A DNA stretch of 64,000 bases from JAOUGY01 sp963785075. Lineage in GTDB: Bacteria; Actinomycetota; Acidimicrobiia; Spongiisociales; ZC4RG35. The stretch covers positions 372,001 to 436,000 of the forward strand of contig CAWATW010000004.1 in assembly GCA_963785075.1 (NCBI GenBank). Reading direction: 5' to 3'. Positions 42,647 through 51,266 of the stretch are shown one piece after another (the first letter of the stretch is position 1; each line of letters starts with the position of its first letter). The notes beneath the pieces were generated by a model. It did not search any database and was not told the DNA's origin. It saw nothing but the letters and a program-made list of their open reading frames with translations. A program made the translations under genes and the position numbers.

Positions 42647-44898
42647 GCGCCATCGACGAAGTGCTGACGCGTTGGTACGACGACGAGGACGGTTCACTGG
42701 TCCACGTCGAGCACCTGCCCGAACGCGGCGCGATGTACCAGGGACTCCACCCTTCGCTGCATCCCCTGCTGGCGGCACGGCTCGCCGAACGCGGCGTCGA
42801 ACGGCTGTACCGCCATCAGGTGAAGGCCATCACACGCCTCCGTGAGGGCATCGACACCGTCGTGGTGGCGGGCACGGCCGCCGGCAAGACCCTGTGCTAC
42901 CAGGCACCGATCGCCGAAACGCTGCTCGCCGAGCCGAAGTCGAGCGCCTTGCTCCTCTACCCCACCAAGGCGCTGGCCCAGGATCAACTGCGGAGCTTCT
43001 CCGACCTCCGCATACCCGAGGTCAAATCCGCCACCTACGACGGCGACACACCCCAACATGAGCGGACCAGGATCCGGCGTCAGGCCAACGTGATCCTCAC
43101 GAACCCCGACATGCTCCACGTCGGGATCCTCCCATCCCATGGTCCGTGGGCCGACTTCTTCCACCGGCTCCGATTCGTCGTCGTCGACGAGATGCACAGC
43201 TTCAAGGGCATCTTCGGTACACATGTGTCGATGGTCCTGCGCAGGCTGAGACGGATCTGCCTGCACTACGGGTCGGACCCCACATTCGTGTTCGGGTCGG
43301 CCACCATCGGCAATCCCGGAGAGCTGGCCGAGGCGCTGTGCGGAAAGCCGGTCGAAGTCGTCGCCGACGATGCGTCGCCACGTGGCGAACAATGGGTGGC
43401 GATGTGGAACCCGCCGATCCTGGACGAGGAGTCGAACAAGCGGCGCTCGCCGATCGCCGACTCCGTCGATCTGTTCCTCGATCTCGTCCGAGCCGATCTC
43501 AACACCATCGCGTTTGCACGGAGCCGGCGTACCACCGAGTTGATGTACCGGATGGCCGCAGACCGGATGCCGTCGGGCCGGCGAGACCGGATCGCCCCGT
43601 ACCGCGCCGGATACCTGCCGGCGCAACGCCGTGAGATCGAAGCAAGGTTGTTCTCAGGGCAGCTGTCCGGTGTGATCGCGACCAACGCGCTCGAGCTGGG
43701 CATCGACGTCGGCGGGCTCGACGCAGCCGTGTTGACGACATTCCCGGGGACCATCTCGTCGTTCCGTCAACAGTCGGGTCGGGCCGGCCGCCGCCGAGAG
43801 TCCTCACTCGTGGCCTTGGTGGCCGGCGAAGACGCCCTCGACCAGTATTTCATGAACCATCCCGACGAGCTGTTCACACGCACGCCGGAATCGGCGGTCG
43901 TCAATCCGTCGAACCCGCTGATCGCCGAGGCGCACGCGGCGTGCGCAGCCCACGAGCTGCCGCTCGACCTGAACGATCGAGCCGTGCTCGGCGAGGCGAT
44001 GGAGGAGGCTGCCAATCGGCTGGTCCAACAAGGTCATCTGATGCTCAAGAACGGCGCCCTCTACTGGGCTCGTCGACAGCGCCCGGCCGGCCAAATCGAC
44101 ATCCGTTCCACGGGCGGGCCCACGTACGTGATCGTGAGCGAGGGAGAGTCGCTTGGGACCGTCGACGAGGAGCGAGCATTCCGCGACGGGCATCCGGGCG
44201 CCATCTACCTCCATCAAGGGGACACCTACGTGGTGGAGAAACTCGACCTCGATCGTCACGAGGTTCGCGTTGCACCGAGCAAGGTCGACTACTACACCCA
44301 GCCCAAGACCGAGAAGGATCTCGAGATCGTGGACCTGATCGCCAAGGACCGGATCGGGGGGGTCGGCCATCACCATGGGGTCGTCAGGGTCGAGACCGCG
44401 GTGGTCGGCTACCAGAAGCGCAAGCTCGGCTCACGTGAGGTGCTCGACACCATCTTCCTGGATCTGCCTTCGACCGTCTTCGAGACGGAGGGGATCTGGT
44501 TCACCATTCCGGATCACGTGCTCGACGCTGCCGACCTCGGCGAGAAGGCGATCCCGGGTGCACTCCACGCCGCCGAGCATGCCGGGATCGGGATGATGCC
44601 ATTGATGGCCATCTGCGACCGATGGGACATCGGCGGGCTCTCCACCAATTGGCACCCGCAGACGGGCGTCGCCACGATCTTCATCTACGAGGCCTTCCCA
44701 GGTGGTGCGGGAATCTCGCCCGTTGCATATCGAGCCGGCATCGATCACCTGCAGGCAACGGTCGAAGCGATTCGCGCATGCCCATGCGTGGAGGGGTGCC
44801 CGAGTTGCGTCCAATCGCCGAAGTGCGGGAACTTCAACGACCCTTTGGACAAGGCGGGTGCGGTTCGGCTTCTGGACGTTGTGCTCTCCCAAAACTGA
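42643..44898 (+). CDS. DEAD/DEAH-box helicase of the YprA/Hrq1 type with DUF1998
   Basis: 751 residues, superfamily 2. Motif I VVAGTAAGKTLCY, Ia LLYPTKALAQDQL, II VVVDEMHSF (DEMH), III FGSATIGNP, V IATNALELGIDVGG, VI RQQSGRAGRRR. The C-terminus has the DUF1998 cysteine cluster CPCVEGCPSCVQSPKCGNF, four Cys for zinc. Related MrfA/Hrq1 proteins unwind damaged DNA. In Mycobacterium the ortholog sits close to the tad cluster, as here within 7 kb. The GTG start overlaps the methyltransferase stop. Confidence 0.93.
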   Translation: MSAIDEVLTRWYDDEDGSLVHVEHLPERGAMYQGLHPSLHPLLAARLAERGVERLYRHQVKAITRLREGIDTVVVAGTAAGKTLCYQAPIAETLLAEPKSSALLLYPTKALAQDQLRSFSDLRIPEVKSATYDGDTPQHERTRIRRQANVILTNPDMLHVGILPSHGPWADFFHRLRFVVVDEMHSFKGIFGTHVSMVLRRLRRICLHYGSDPTFVFGSATIGNPGELAEALCGKPVEVVADDASPRGEQWVAMWNPPILDEESNKRRSPIADSVDLFLDLVRADLNTIAFARSRRTTELMYRMAADRMPSGRRDRIAPYRAGYLPAQRREIEARLFSGQLSGVIATNALELGIDVGGLDAAVLTTFPGTISSFRQQSGRAGRRRESSLVALVAGEDALDQYFMNHPDELFTRTPESAVVNPSNPLIAEAHAACAAHELPLDLNDRAVLGEAMEEAANRLVQQGHLMLKNGALYWARRQRPAGQIDIRSTGGPTYVIVSEGESLGTVDEERAFRDGHPGAIYLHQGDTYVVEKLDLDRHEVRVAPSKVDYYTQPKTEKDLEIVDLIAKDRIGGVGHHHGVVRVETAVVGYQKRKLGSREVLDTIFLDLPSTVFETEGIWFTIPDHVLDAADLGEKAIPGALHAAEHAGIGMMPLMAICDRWDIGGLSTNWHPQTGVATIFIYEAFPGGAGISPVAYRAGIDHLQATVEAIRACPCVEGCPSCVQSPKCGNFNDPLDKAGAVRLLDVVLSQN

Positions 44899-44928
44899 GT
44901 ATTGGGTATTGAGTACTTGGTGCCGAGA
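44894..44928. repeat. Degenerate heptamer array (ATTGAGT type)
   Basis: Five 7-bp units (ACTGAGT, ATTGGGT, ATTGAGT, ACTTGGT, GCCGAGA) start at the helicase stop codon and run into the spacer. Confidence 0.75.
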
Positions 44929-44936
44929 CGGCGGGC

Positions 44937-45545
44937 CTACTCGATCTGGCTCGGGGTTTCGCCCTTCCAGTCGGCCATCGGTTTGCAGTGCCACATCCAT
45001 TTCGTGAGCCGCGGTCGGTCACCCAGGGCGATCCGCCCGTTGGCCCACAGGAGGGCCCTCCAGGGGTCTTCCGACTCGACCCAGGGGAACAGTCGACCGA
45101 GCACGGATTCGGCGAGATCTGCTGGGACCTCGAAGGTCCGGCCGAGGCCTCGGGCGGCATCGTCGGTGTGGACGAGGAGTTCGTCGCATGCCATACCGGC
45201 GAACCCCGAAGGATCGGCCGGGCCGACCGGATGGAAGCCGAGCGTGGCGGGATCGGCGCAGTCGATGGTCGATGCGACCACCTCGGCGTACGCACACAGG
45301 GTGCCGACGAGCTGGCTCGGCGGAGCGGTCGCCAGGACCTCGTGCTTCACCGCCTCATCGAGCTCCGCTCCGGCCGCGGCGAGGTCGATCGCATACCAGA
45401 GACACCCTTCGGCCGCGTGCGCAACGGTCTTGGCTACGTTCCAATCCATTTCCGGGACCGGGCGAGCCCAGTCGTCGTGGATCGCAGACGTGAGGAAGGA
45501 AGCACAGACCTCTGCGGCCTGCCGAACGTGGGTCCCCGAAGCCAT
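44937..45545 (-). CDS. DinB/maleylpyruvate-isomerase-fold protein (mycothiol-dependent family)
   Basis: 202 residues of the actinobacterial MDMPI-N/DinB-like superfamily (four-helix bundle): the N-terminal DWARPVPEMDWNVAKTVAHAAEG with a conserved His, and CDELLVHTDDAARGLG near residue 125 with the second His. Such proteins use mycothiol as cofactor in isomerase or transferase reactions. The ATG at 45545 has AAGGTGG upstream. A 29-bp piece of its N-terminal coding sequence recurs at 45695 in front of the HNH gene. Confidence 0.75.
   Translation of the reverse strand: MASGTHVRQAAEVCASFLTSAIHDDWARPVPEMDWNVAKTVAHAAEGCLWYAIDLAAAGAELDEAVKHEVLATAPPSQLVGTLCAYAEVVASTIDCADPATLGFHPVGPADPSGFAGMACDELLVHTDDAARGLGRTFEVPADLAESVLGRLFPWVESEDPWRALLWANGRIALGDRPRLTKWMWHCKPMADWKGETPSQIE
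45502..45530. repeat. 29-bp direct repeat, copy A (inside DinB-like gene)
   Basis: Matches 45695-45723 with 3 mismatches. It encodes HVRQAAEVCA of the DinB-like protein on the minus strand. Confidence 0.75.
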
Positions 45546-45694
45546 GTCAGCCACCTTACGCGAGGTCGATCACTCTGGCATCACAACCACGACCGGGACC
45601 GCCAACGACTTCCCTGGTCGAAGGATGCGAGCCGACTTCGGACCTGATACCGATCACAATGAAGCGTCATCCAGTGCGGCGGAGAGGACCAGGG

Positions 45695-45723
45695 GCACAG
45701 ACCTCTGCGGCACGCCGGACGTG
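45695..45723. repeat. 29-bp direct repeat, copy B (upstream edge of HNH gene)
   Basis: The minus strand would encode HVRRAAEVCA, a remnant of the DinB-like N-terminus. It shows that a second copy of that gene's 5' end once stood here, now replaced by the HNH gene. Confidence 0.7.
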
Positions 45724-45742
45724 CGATTTCGACCAGGACCAT

Positions 45743-46840
45743 GTGACTGTGGACGCTCTCGAGCAGGCGGCGCTCCGATCCGAGGCCGAGATCTGCCGAC
45801 TGCGAGCCACCCAACTCACGATCATCCGCGGCCTCGACGTCGCCCAGATCCGCATGAGTGACGGCTCACGAAGCATGGTCGACTGGGTGTCCGCACGCCT
45901 CGACATCTCGCACGACACCGCCCGCGCACTCGTGAACACCGCACGTTCGATCCCGGACTGGATCCACCTCGACCTCGCAACCGCTGTCATCGGATGGGAA
46001 CGTTGCATCGAGGAAACTCGCCTCCACACCCTCGGTCTCGAAGACGATCGCATCCGGTGGTCCCGGGGCCTCGACCTCGGCGGCGTCCGCCGTCTCGCAG
46101 CTCGCCATCGCCGGATGTCACACCGCGACGAGACAACGGCGTTCACCGGTCAGCACGTCGTCATCCAACCCTCGCTCGACGAGTCGGCGTGGCGACTGCA
46201 TGGGATGCTCGCCGGCCTCGAGGGCCGCATCGTCGGAAAGGCCCTTCACCAGCGCGGCGACCACCTGACCACCGCCGACGACGGTCATCTCCCGACCGGA
46301 CTCCGCTCCGCCATGGCACTCGTATCCGTGCGCCAGGACTCCCTCGACCCGACCACCGAATCGGGGAACGAGGGAGGCGAACCCATCGTGACCGTAACGA
46401 TCCATGCCGAAGCGATGACCGGCGCCAACGGCGAAGCCGGCGCCGCCACCACTGCCGGAACTCGCATCGGACCCAACACCCTCGACCGGCTGCTCTGCCA
46501 AGGGTCCGTAGAGCTCGACATCACCGCCGACGACGCCACCGTTCTCGGACTCGGGCCAACCACCAGGGTCATCCCACCAAGGCTCAAACGGGCCATCCTC
46601 GCCCGAAACAGCGGCTGTGTTGTCGACGGATGCTCCAGCCGCTACCGCCTCGGGGCCCACCACATCACCCCGCGATCCCGAGGCGGCACTCACCACGCCG
46701 ACAACCTGGCGACCCTCTGCTGGACGCATCACCACGTCACCGTCCACGGGCTCGGCTACCGAATCGACCCCAACTCCCCCACCGGCCGAAGACGACTCAC
46801 CCCACCACCGCAGACAGCGCCGCTCGGCGCCTCACCCTGA
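45743..46840 (+). CDS. DUF222/HNH endonuclease (13E12-repeat family)
   Basis: 365 residues from the GTG at 45743 (AGGA 5 bp upstream); an ATG at 45659 would add 28 residues that derive from the duplicated DinB fragment. The DUF222 part covers about 1-280, and the HNH nuclease motif is VVDGCSSRYRLGAHHITPRS with GGTHHADNLATLCWTHHHVTVH. These proteins are numerous and mobile in actinobacteria (REP13E12 elements). The function is probably nicking for self-spread or DNA maintenance. It reaches within 70 bp of the convergent DUF1801 gene. Confidence 0.85.
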   Translation: MTVDALEQAALRSEAEICRLRATQLTIIRGLDVAQIRMSDGSRSMVDWVSARLDISHDTARALVNTARSIPDWIHLDLATAVIGWERCIEETRLHTLGLEDDRIRWSRGLDLGGVRRLAARHRRMSHRDETTAFTGQHVVIQPSLDESAWRLHGMLAGLEGRIVGKALHQRGDHLTTADDGHLPTGLRSAMALVSVRQDSLDPTTESGNEGGEPIVTVTIHAEAMTGANGEAGAATTAGTRIGPNTLDRLLCQGSVELDITADDATVLGLGPTTRVIPPRLKRAILARNSGCVVDGCSSRYRLGAHHITPRSRGGTHHADNLATLCWTHHHVTVHGLGYRIDPNSPTGRRRLTPPPQTAPLGASP

Positions 46841-46906
46841 CGCGGGCCGGATGGCTTCGACGCCCACCGACTGCCGGCCGCTGCACCCTGACCCCCCCCG
46901 CCATGC

Positions 46907-47269
46907 CTAGCCAGCGGCGTGGTTCTCGGCGAGGCACGTCGCGATTCTCTCGATGAGCTCGGTTGGCATTGGTTCGTCCAGGGGGAACCGCAGGGTGCCC
47001 TTGCCCGTCTCGTAGCGCTCCAACTCCCGTTCGAGGACCTCGTCACCCGTGGGCGATGGATAGACACCCACGTGGTTCTTCCATGCGCTGAAGTGGACGA
47101 TGCTCCGGCCGTCCAGCTTGAACGTCGGCATGTTGTAGGCGATTGCCTCCACCACGCCGGGCGCACCCCGACGGATGGCATCACGAACCTCTTCGAGGAC
47201 CAGCTGAACCTCGACGGGGCATGATGCGATGTAGTCGTCGACGGATTCGAAGGTTTCTGCCAATCGCAT
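46907..47269 (-). CDS. DUF1801 (YdhG-like) protein
   Basis: 120 residues with the family pattern ESVDDYIASCPVEVQLVLEEVRDAI, YNMPTFKLDGRSIVHFSAWKNHVGVYP and KGTLRFPLDEPMPTELIERI. Structure known, function unknown (iron-chaperone-like fold). The start codon falls inside the end of the upstream small gene, so the two overlap by 89 bp in different frames. Confidence 0.85.
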   Translation of the reverse strand: MRLAETFESVDDYIASCPVEVQLVLEEVRDAIRRGAPGVVEAIAYNMPTFKLDGRSIVHFSAWKNHVGVYPSPTGDEVLERELERYETGKGTLRFPLDEPMPTELIERIATCLAENHAAG

Positions 47270-47483
47270 TTCCTCTCGGTCGGCCGGCGGCGGACATCAG
47301 GCCCATCGCCGACAGGGCCTCCCGGAGCGCGTTCATCGCATGCGGCCATGTGCCGTGGAGCACTCGCGACTGCGCTTCGGTCCATCGGGTGACGTCACGC
47401 ACATCCTCGATCTCGTCGGCGGCCAGAACTTCCGGCAGGAGCCGAGAGTTGGCGAGCTCTGTGTCACGCCGCTCGGACGTCAT
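47181..47483 (-). CDS. Small hypothetical protein coupled to ppa
   Basis: 100 residues. The first ~70 (ELANSRLLPEVLAADEIEDV; WTEAQSRVLHGTWPHAMNAL) look coding, but the last ~30 are Arg/Gly rich and overlap the DUF1801 gene, so the 3' end could be damaged. Its ATG overlaps the pyrophosphatase stop by 4 bp. No family recognised. Confidence 0.45.
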   Translation of the reverse strand: MTSERRDTELANSRLLPEVLAADEIEDVRDVTRWTEAQSRVLHGTWPHAMNALREALSAMGLMSAAGRPRGNAIGRNLRIRRRLHRIMPRRGSAGPRRGS

Positions 47484-48094
47484 CGCACTCCGTAGTGATC
47501 CTCGTAATCCGCCAAGGCTGCCTCGACGACCGCGCGGGCGTGTTCGGCACCGTAGACCTGCTCGATCGAAACGCTGATCTCCTGGCCTCGGATCAGCTTG
47601 TAGGTCGAGAAGTAATGATGGAGCCGTTCGACCATGGCAGTGGGGATGTCGGCGATGTCGCGGGCGCTACCCCAGACATCGTCGTTCGCCAGAACCGCCA
47701 CGATCTTGTCGTCGGCCTCGGAGTCGTCCACCATTTGGAGGCCACCGACGACTCGGGCGGTGATCAGGATCTCCGACTTTTGGATAGGTCGTTCCGAGAT
47801 GACACAGATGTCGAGCGGATCTCCATCTCCGCCGGTCGCTGCCGGAGACAGGTCGGCGACCCGGTCTGCGCAGTAGGTCTGAGGTATGAATCCGTAGAGC
47901 GCCGGGAGAACAGCGGAGCTTCGCTGCGGCCGGTCGATTCGCAGGTATCCGTTTGCCTTGTCGATCTCGTACTTGACGAGATCGAAAGGCGTCATCTCGA
48001 TGAAACACGTGACCAGATCTGGAGCGTTGTCGCCCGGTTCGAGTCCGTGCCAAGGGTGGGCGCGCCACTGGTGGAGAGGGTTGAGTCGTTTCAT
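47480..48094 (-). CDS. ppa: Inorganic pyrophosphatase (family I)
   Basis: 204 residues. The signature DGDPLDICV contains the catalytic Asp of the D-x-D-P-x-D motif, with EIDKANGYLRIDRP (Lys and Arg for PPi) before it and ALYGFIPQTYC between. It removes PPi released by biosynthesis. It is longer at the N-terminus than typical (MKRLNPLHQWRAHPWH...); the ATG at 48094 is the most likely start. It is divergent from the DJ-1-like gene. Confidence 0.92.
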   Translation of the reverse strand: MKRLNPLHQWRAHPWHGLEPGDNAPDLVTCFIEMTPFDLVKYEIDKANGYLRIDRPQRSSAVLPALYGFIPQTYCADRVADLSPAATGGDGDPLDICVISERPIQKSEILITARVVGGLQMVDDSEADDKIVAVLANDDVWGSARDIADIPTAMVERLHHYFSTYKLIRGQEISVSIEQVYGAEHARAVVEAALADYEDHYGVR

Positions 48095-48134
48095 CAGGTA
48101 TCGCAGACCAGCGTACCGTGGCATCCTCCCGCAC

Positions 48135-48746
48135 ATGACGACACGTATCGGCATCCTTCTCTTCGACGACGTGGATCTCCTGGACGTCGGTGGGCCCTAC
48201 GAGGTGTTTCTCACGGCCGGCCGGTTGTGTGAGCGACGAGATGAGCTCAACCCCTTCGAGGTCTTCACGATCGGTACGTCCCTCGCCCCGGTCCGCTCGT
48301 ATGGCGGCATGGGGCTGACCCCGACCCACACGGTGACCGACGCCGAGAGACTCGATGTCGTCATCGTCCCGGGGGCGATTGCGATCGACGAGGTTGCGGA
48401 CCGACCTGCAGTGCGGGATGCCGTCCGGACACTGAGCTCCAAGTCCGGGATCGCAGCGAGCATCTGTACCGGAGCGTTCCTTCTGGGGGACGCCGGGTTG
48501 TTGGGCGACGTACCTTGGACGACACATTGGGAAGATATCGAGAGCCTCGAGGCAAGGATCGGGTCGGAACGAGGGATCGTCGCGCCATGGGTCGACGCAG
48601 GGCTCGTGGTGACGGGCGGCGGATTGAGCAACGGCATCGCCATGGCGCTGCACCTCGTGGCACGGCTGGCCGACCGTGATCTTGCGATCGCGACTGCACG
48701 CCAGATCGACTACGAATGGGATCCGAATTCCGGGCTGGTGGTGTGA
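48135..48746 (+). CDS. DJ-1/PfpI family protein
   Basis: 203 residues. IGILLFDDVDLLDVGGPYEVF and the nucleophile elbow ASICTGAFLLGDAGLL (Cys near 110) match the PfpI/AraC-amidase-like subgroup, together with THWEDIESLEA. Related proteins act as deglycase, isonitrile hydratase or sensor domain; which applies is not clear. The ATG at 48135 is 40 bp from the divergent ppa start. Confidence 0.85.
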   Translation: MTTRIGILLFDDVDLLDVGGPYEVFLTAGRLCERRDELNPFEVFTIGTSLAPVRSYGGMGLTPTHTVTDAERLDVVIVPGAIAIDEVADRPAVRDAVRTLSSKSGIAASICTGAFLLGDAGLLGDVPWTTHWEDIESLEARIGSERGIVAPWVDAGLVVTGGGLSNGIAMALHLVARLADRDLAIATARQIDYEWDPNSGLVV

Positions 48747-48766
48747 AGAGGATGTGGTGGCCGCAG

Positions 48767-49300
48767 CTACCACTGCATTCGGGGCACCCCCATTGCATGC
48801 TCCCCCGGTATGCCGAGCGCCATCACCGTGAAAGCGAGCAGCACGGCCCCAAGCGGGACGGGACGTTGGGTTGCGATTGCCTCCGGCTGACTGCCGAGTT
48901 CGGCGATGGGCTCGCCCCATGAAGTCAACTCCCACCTGGCCGGCTTTGCGCGCCAGGTGTGCGGCGTGTCCGCAATGAGCCGGAACCCTTCGTCGACGGT
49001 GTCGATCGTGTAGCTGCCGTGGGGACCGGGAGTCGCCCTTGCGACGGTGTTCCGCCGGTCGTCGGTCACTACAGGGACGATCCAGTTGTGCATGCCCGTA
49101 CCCACGATTCGACCACCGCTGCCGTCCGCGAGCGTGACCCGCTGACCAGGTCCCATGTAGATCCACAGCCAGCTGCGGGGCCCGAGGGCGGCAACCGTTC
49201 CCGACCGATCCCGCAGCACCCACCGTCGTAGTGGTGGTCGTCCGAGCGGGCGCATCTCGAGCCGGCCCTCAACGATGCGTTGTTCGACGCGGGCGACCAT
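48767..49300 (-). CDS. Hypothetical protein with C-terminal membrane helix
   Basis: 177 residues, Trp- and Arg-rich, with many beta-strand-like stretches (VAALGPRSWLWIYMGPGQRV; HGSYTIDTVDEGFRL) and one hydrophobic segment near residues 148-164 (PLGAVLLAFTVMALGIPG). It may be a tubby/LURP-like or scramblase-like fold tethered to the membrane, but I cannot assign it. Confidence 0.6.
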   Translation of the reverse strand: MVARVEQRIVEGRLEMRPLGRPPLRRWVLRDRSGTVAALGPRSWLWIYMGPGQRVTLADGSGGRIVGTGMHNWIVPVVTDDRRNTVARATPGPHGSYTIDTVDEGFRLIADTPHTWRAKPARWELTSWGEPIAELGSQPEAIATQRPVPLGAVLLAFTVMALGIPGEHAMGVPRMQW

Positions 49301-49446
49301 GGACGAGCTCCTCCACCTGCGGAGGGTACCCCGATTCCGTCGGCGCGTGTCCGTGGCGAATGCGCGGTCAAGCCGTACCGAGAAGACGAGAGTCGCGACC
49401 GATACACTCGCTCATGTCTGACGAGTCGGCGAGTGAAGGGTTCAAC

Positions 49447-50064
49447 ATGGAGGTACTCGACCCCGCCGAGGCGCGCATCCTCGGCTGCCTCATCGAGAAA
49501 CAGATGACCACACCCGAGTACTACCCGATGACGGTCAACGCCCTCGTCGCGGCATCCAGCCAGAAGACCAATCGTGACCCCGTTCTGACCTACGACGAGG
49601 AGATGGTCGACCGGGCGCTCTCCACGCTCAACGACAAAGGCCTTTCCCGGTTCACCCGCATGTCCGGGGCCCGCACACTCAAATACGTCCACAAGGCCGA
49701 CGAGGTGCTGGAGGTCGACTCCCAACAACTGGCGGTTCTCGCCGTGTTGCTCCTCCGTGGTCCGCAGACACCCGGAGAGCTGCGTACGCGCACCGATCGA
49801 TATGTCCACTTCAGTGGCACGGAAGCGGTCGAGGAGGTTCTCGACGACCTCATGACCCGCAATGTCCCGCTGGTGACTCGCCTCGATCGGGAAGCCGGCC
49901 AGAAGGAGCATCGGTATCGAACCTTGCTCACCAAACACGACCCGACCTCCCTCCCGAGTCCGGCGACGAGCCCGAATGGAGAGGATTCTGCGGCCCGAAT
50001 CGAGGCGCTCGAGCGACGTCTCGATCGAATCGAGCGGGAACTCGGCATCACGGGTGAGGAGTGA
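49447..50064 (+). CDS. DUF480 (YceH) family protein
   Basis: 205 residues: two winged-helix domains. EVLDPAEARILGCLIEKQMT and YYPMTVNALVAASSQKTNRDP are the family hallmark, followed by LRGPQTPGELRTRTDRY in the second domain, and a coiled-coil C-terminus. Function unknown. The ATG at 49447 has AAGGG 6 bp upstream; 49414 is an alternative in-frame ATG. Confidence 0.9.
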   Translation: MEVLDPAEARILGCLIEKQMTTPEYYPMTVNALVAASSQKTNRDPVLTYDEEMVDRALSTLNDKGLSRFTRMSGARTLKYVHKADEVLEVDSQQLAVLAVLLLRGPQTPGELRTRTDRYVHFSGTEAVEEVLDDLMTRNVPLVTRLDREAGQKEHRYRTLLTKHDPTSLPSPATSPNGEDSAARIEALERRLDRIERELGITGEE

Positions 50065-50081
50065 TCCGTCTTTCCTTCTCG

Positions 50082-50107
50082 AAACACGGTGTTTACATTC
50101 GGATAAT
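50082..50107 (+). promoter_or_regulatory. Palindrome and -10 box upstream of glnII
   Basis: AAACAC-G-GTGTTT, a 13-bp palindrome at 50082-50094, lies just before GATAAT at 50102-50107 (a good -10). The GAAAC half site resembles nitrogen-regulator (GlnR-type) boxes, but one palindrome is not proof. The leader to the GTG is about 80 bp. Confidence 0.5.
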
Positions 50108-50195
50108 GGGAGCGAAATCGGTCGGTGGTTGCGTTCCGCCCGACACCGTTCGCTCGTGACCATCCCCAAGGTCACTCATCGACATGAGGAGAGCC

Positions 50196-51203
50196 GTGCC
50201 TTACCGAGCTGAATACATCTGGATCGATGGATCCGAGCCGACGCAGCGACTGCGATCGAAGACCAAGATCGTTCCCGACCAGACCGAACCTCCGATCTGG
50301 GGCTTCGACGGTTCGTCGACGAACCAAGCCCCCGGCAACCAGTCGGACTGTGTGCTGCACCCTGTGAAGGTGGTCCCAGACCCGATACGCGGCGGCAAGG
50401 ACGTTCTCGTGTTGTGCGAAGTCCTGACCGTCGACATGGAGGTCCATCCGTCGAACACGAGGGCCGCATGTCGTGAGGTCGCCGAGAAATACGCCAGCTA
50501 CGACTCGTGGTTCGGAATCGAACAGGAGTACACCTTCTTCAAGGAGGGTCGGCCATACGGCTTCCCGATGGGCGGCTACCCAGCGCCCCAGGGCGGGTAC
50601 TACTGCGGTGTCGGCTGGGATGAGATCTTCGGCCGCGAGGTCGTCGAGGCACACACCTCCTACTGCCTCGAAGCCGGCCTTTCCATCTCGGGCACCAACG
50701 CCGAGGTGATGATCGGTCAGTGGGAGTTCCAGATCGGACCCGCCGGCCCGGTCGAGGCGTCTGACGAGATCTGGCTGGCCCGGTGGCTCTTGTATCGAGC
50801 AGCCGAGGACTACGGCATCTCTGCCCATCTCGATCCGAAGCCTGTGAAGGGCGACTGGAATGGGGCCGGGGCCCACACGAATTTCTCGACCAACGAGATG
50901 CGCGAGAGCTACGACCCGATCGTCGCTGCTTGCGAGGCCCTCGGGAAGCGCCATGACATCCACATCACGAACTACGGCGCCGAGATCGAGCATCGACTCA
51001 CCGGGTTGCACGAAACCGCACCCTGGACCCACTATTCGTACGGCGTGTCGGACCGAGGAGCTTCGGTCCGTATCCCATGGCAATGCGCCAAGGAAGGAAA
51101 GGGCTACCTCGAAGATCGTCGCCCCAACGCCAACATGGATCCCTACGTGGTCACCAAGCTCATCACAGAGACAGTCTGCGGTTCTGCCGCCGGCGACCTC
51201 TGA
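50196..51203 (+). CDS. glnII: Glutamine synthetase, eukaryotic type (GSII)
   Basis: 335 residues, the short GSII form. YIWIDGSEPTQRLRSKTK, WGFDGSSTNQAPGNQSD, GIEQEYTFFK (metal-binding Glu), the GTNAEVMIGQWEFQIG segment, GAGAHTNFSTNEMR and the C-terminal DRRPNANMDPYVVTKLI are the complete active site. It makes glutamine from glutamate, ammonia and ATP. It lacks the adenylylation site of GlnA type I. I chose the GTG at 50196, with GAGGAG 5 bp upstream, over the ATG at 50184. Followed by a strong terminator. Confidence 0.94.
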   Translation: MPYRAEYIWIDGSEPTQRLRSKTKIVPDQTEPPIWGFDGSSTNQAPGNQSDCVLHPVKVVPDPIRGGKDVLVLCEVLTVDMEVHPSNTRAACREVAEKYASYDSWFGIEQEYTFFKEGRPYGFPMGGYPAPQGGYYCGVGWDEIFGREVVEAHTSYCLEAGLSISGTNAEVMIGQWEFQIGPAGPVEASDEIWLARWLLYRAAEDYGISAHLDPKPVKGDWNGAGAHTNFSTNEMRESYDPIVAACEALGKRHDIHITNYGAEIEHRLTGLHETAPWTHYSYGVSDRGASVRIPWQCAKEGKGYLEDRRPNANMDPYVVTKLITETVCGSAAGDL

Positions 51204-51226
51204 GTCTCCAGCGACCCCGAAGTAAC

Positions 51227-51265
51227 AAACGCAGTGGCCCCGCCGGAAGCGGGGCCACTGCGTTT
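51227..51265. terminator. Bidirectional terminator glnII / ybaK
   Basis: A perfect 17-bp stem (51227-51243 with 51249-51265) and a 5-nt CGGAA loop. AAAC/GTTT ends give a short U-tract in both directions. It serves the two convergent genes. Confidence 0.92.
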
Positions 51266-51266
51266 C

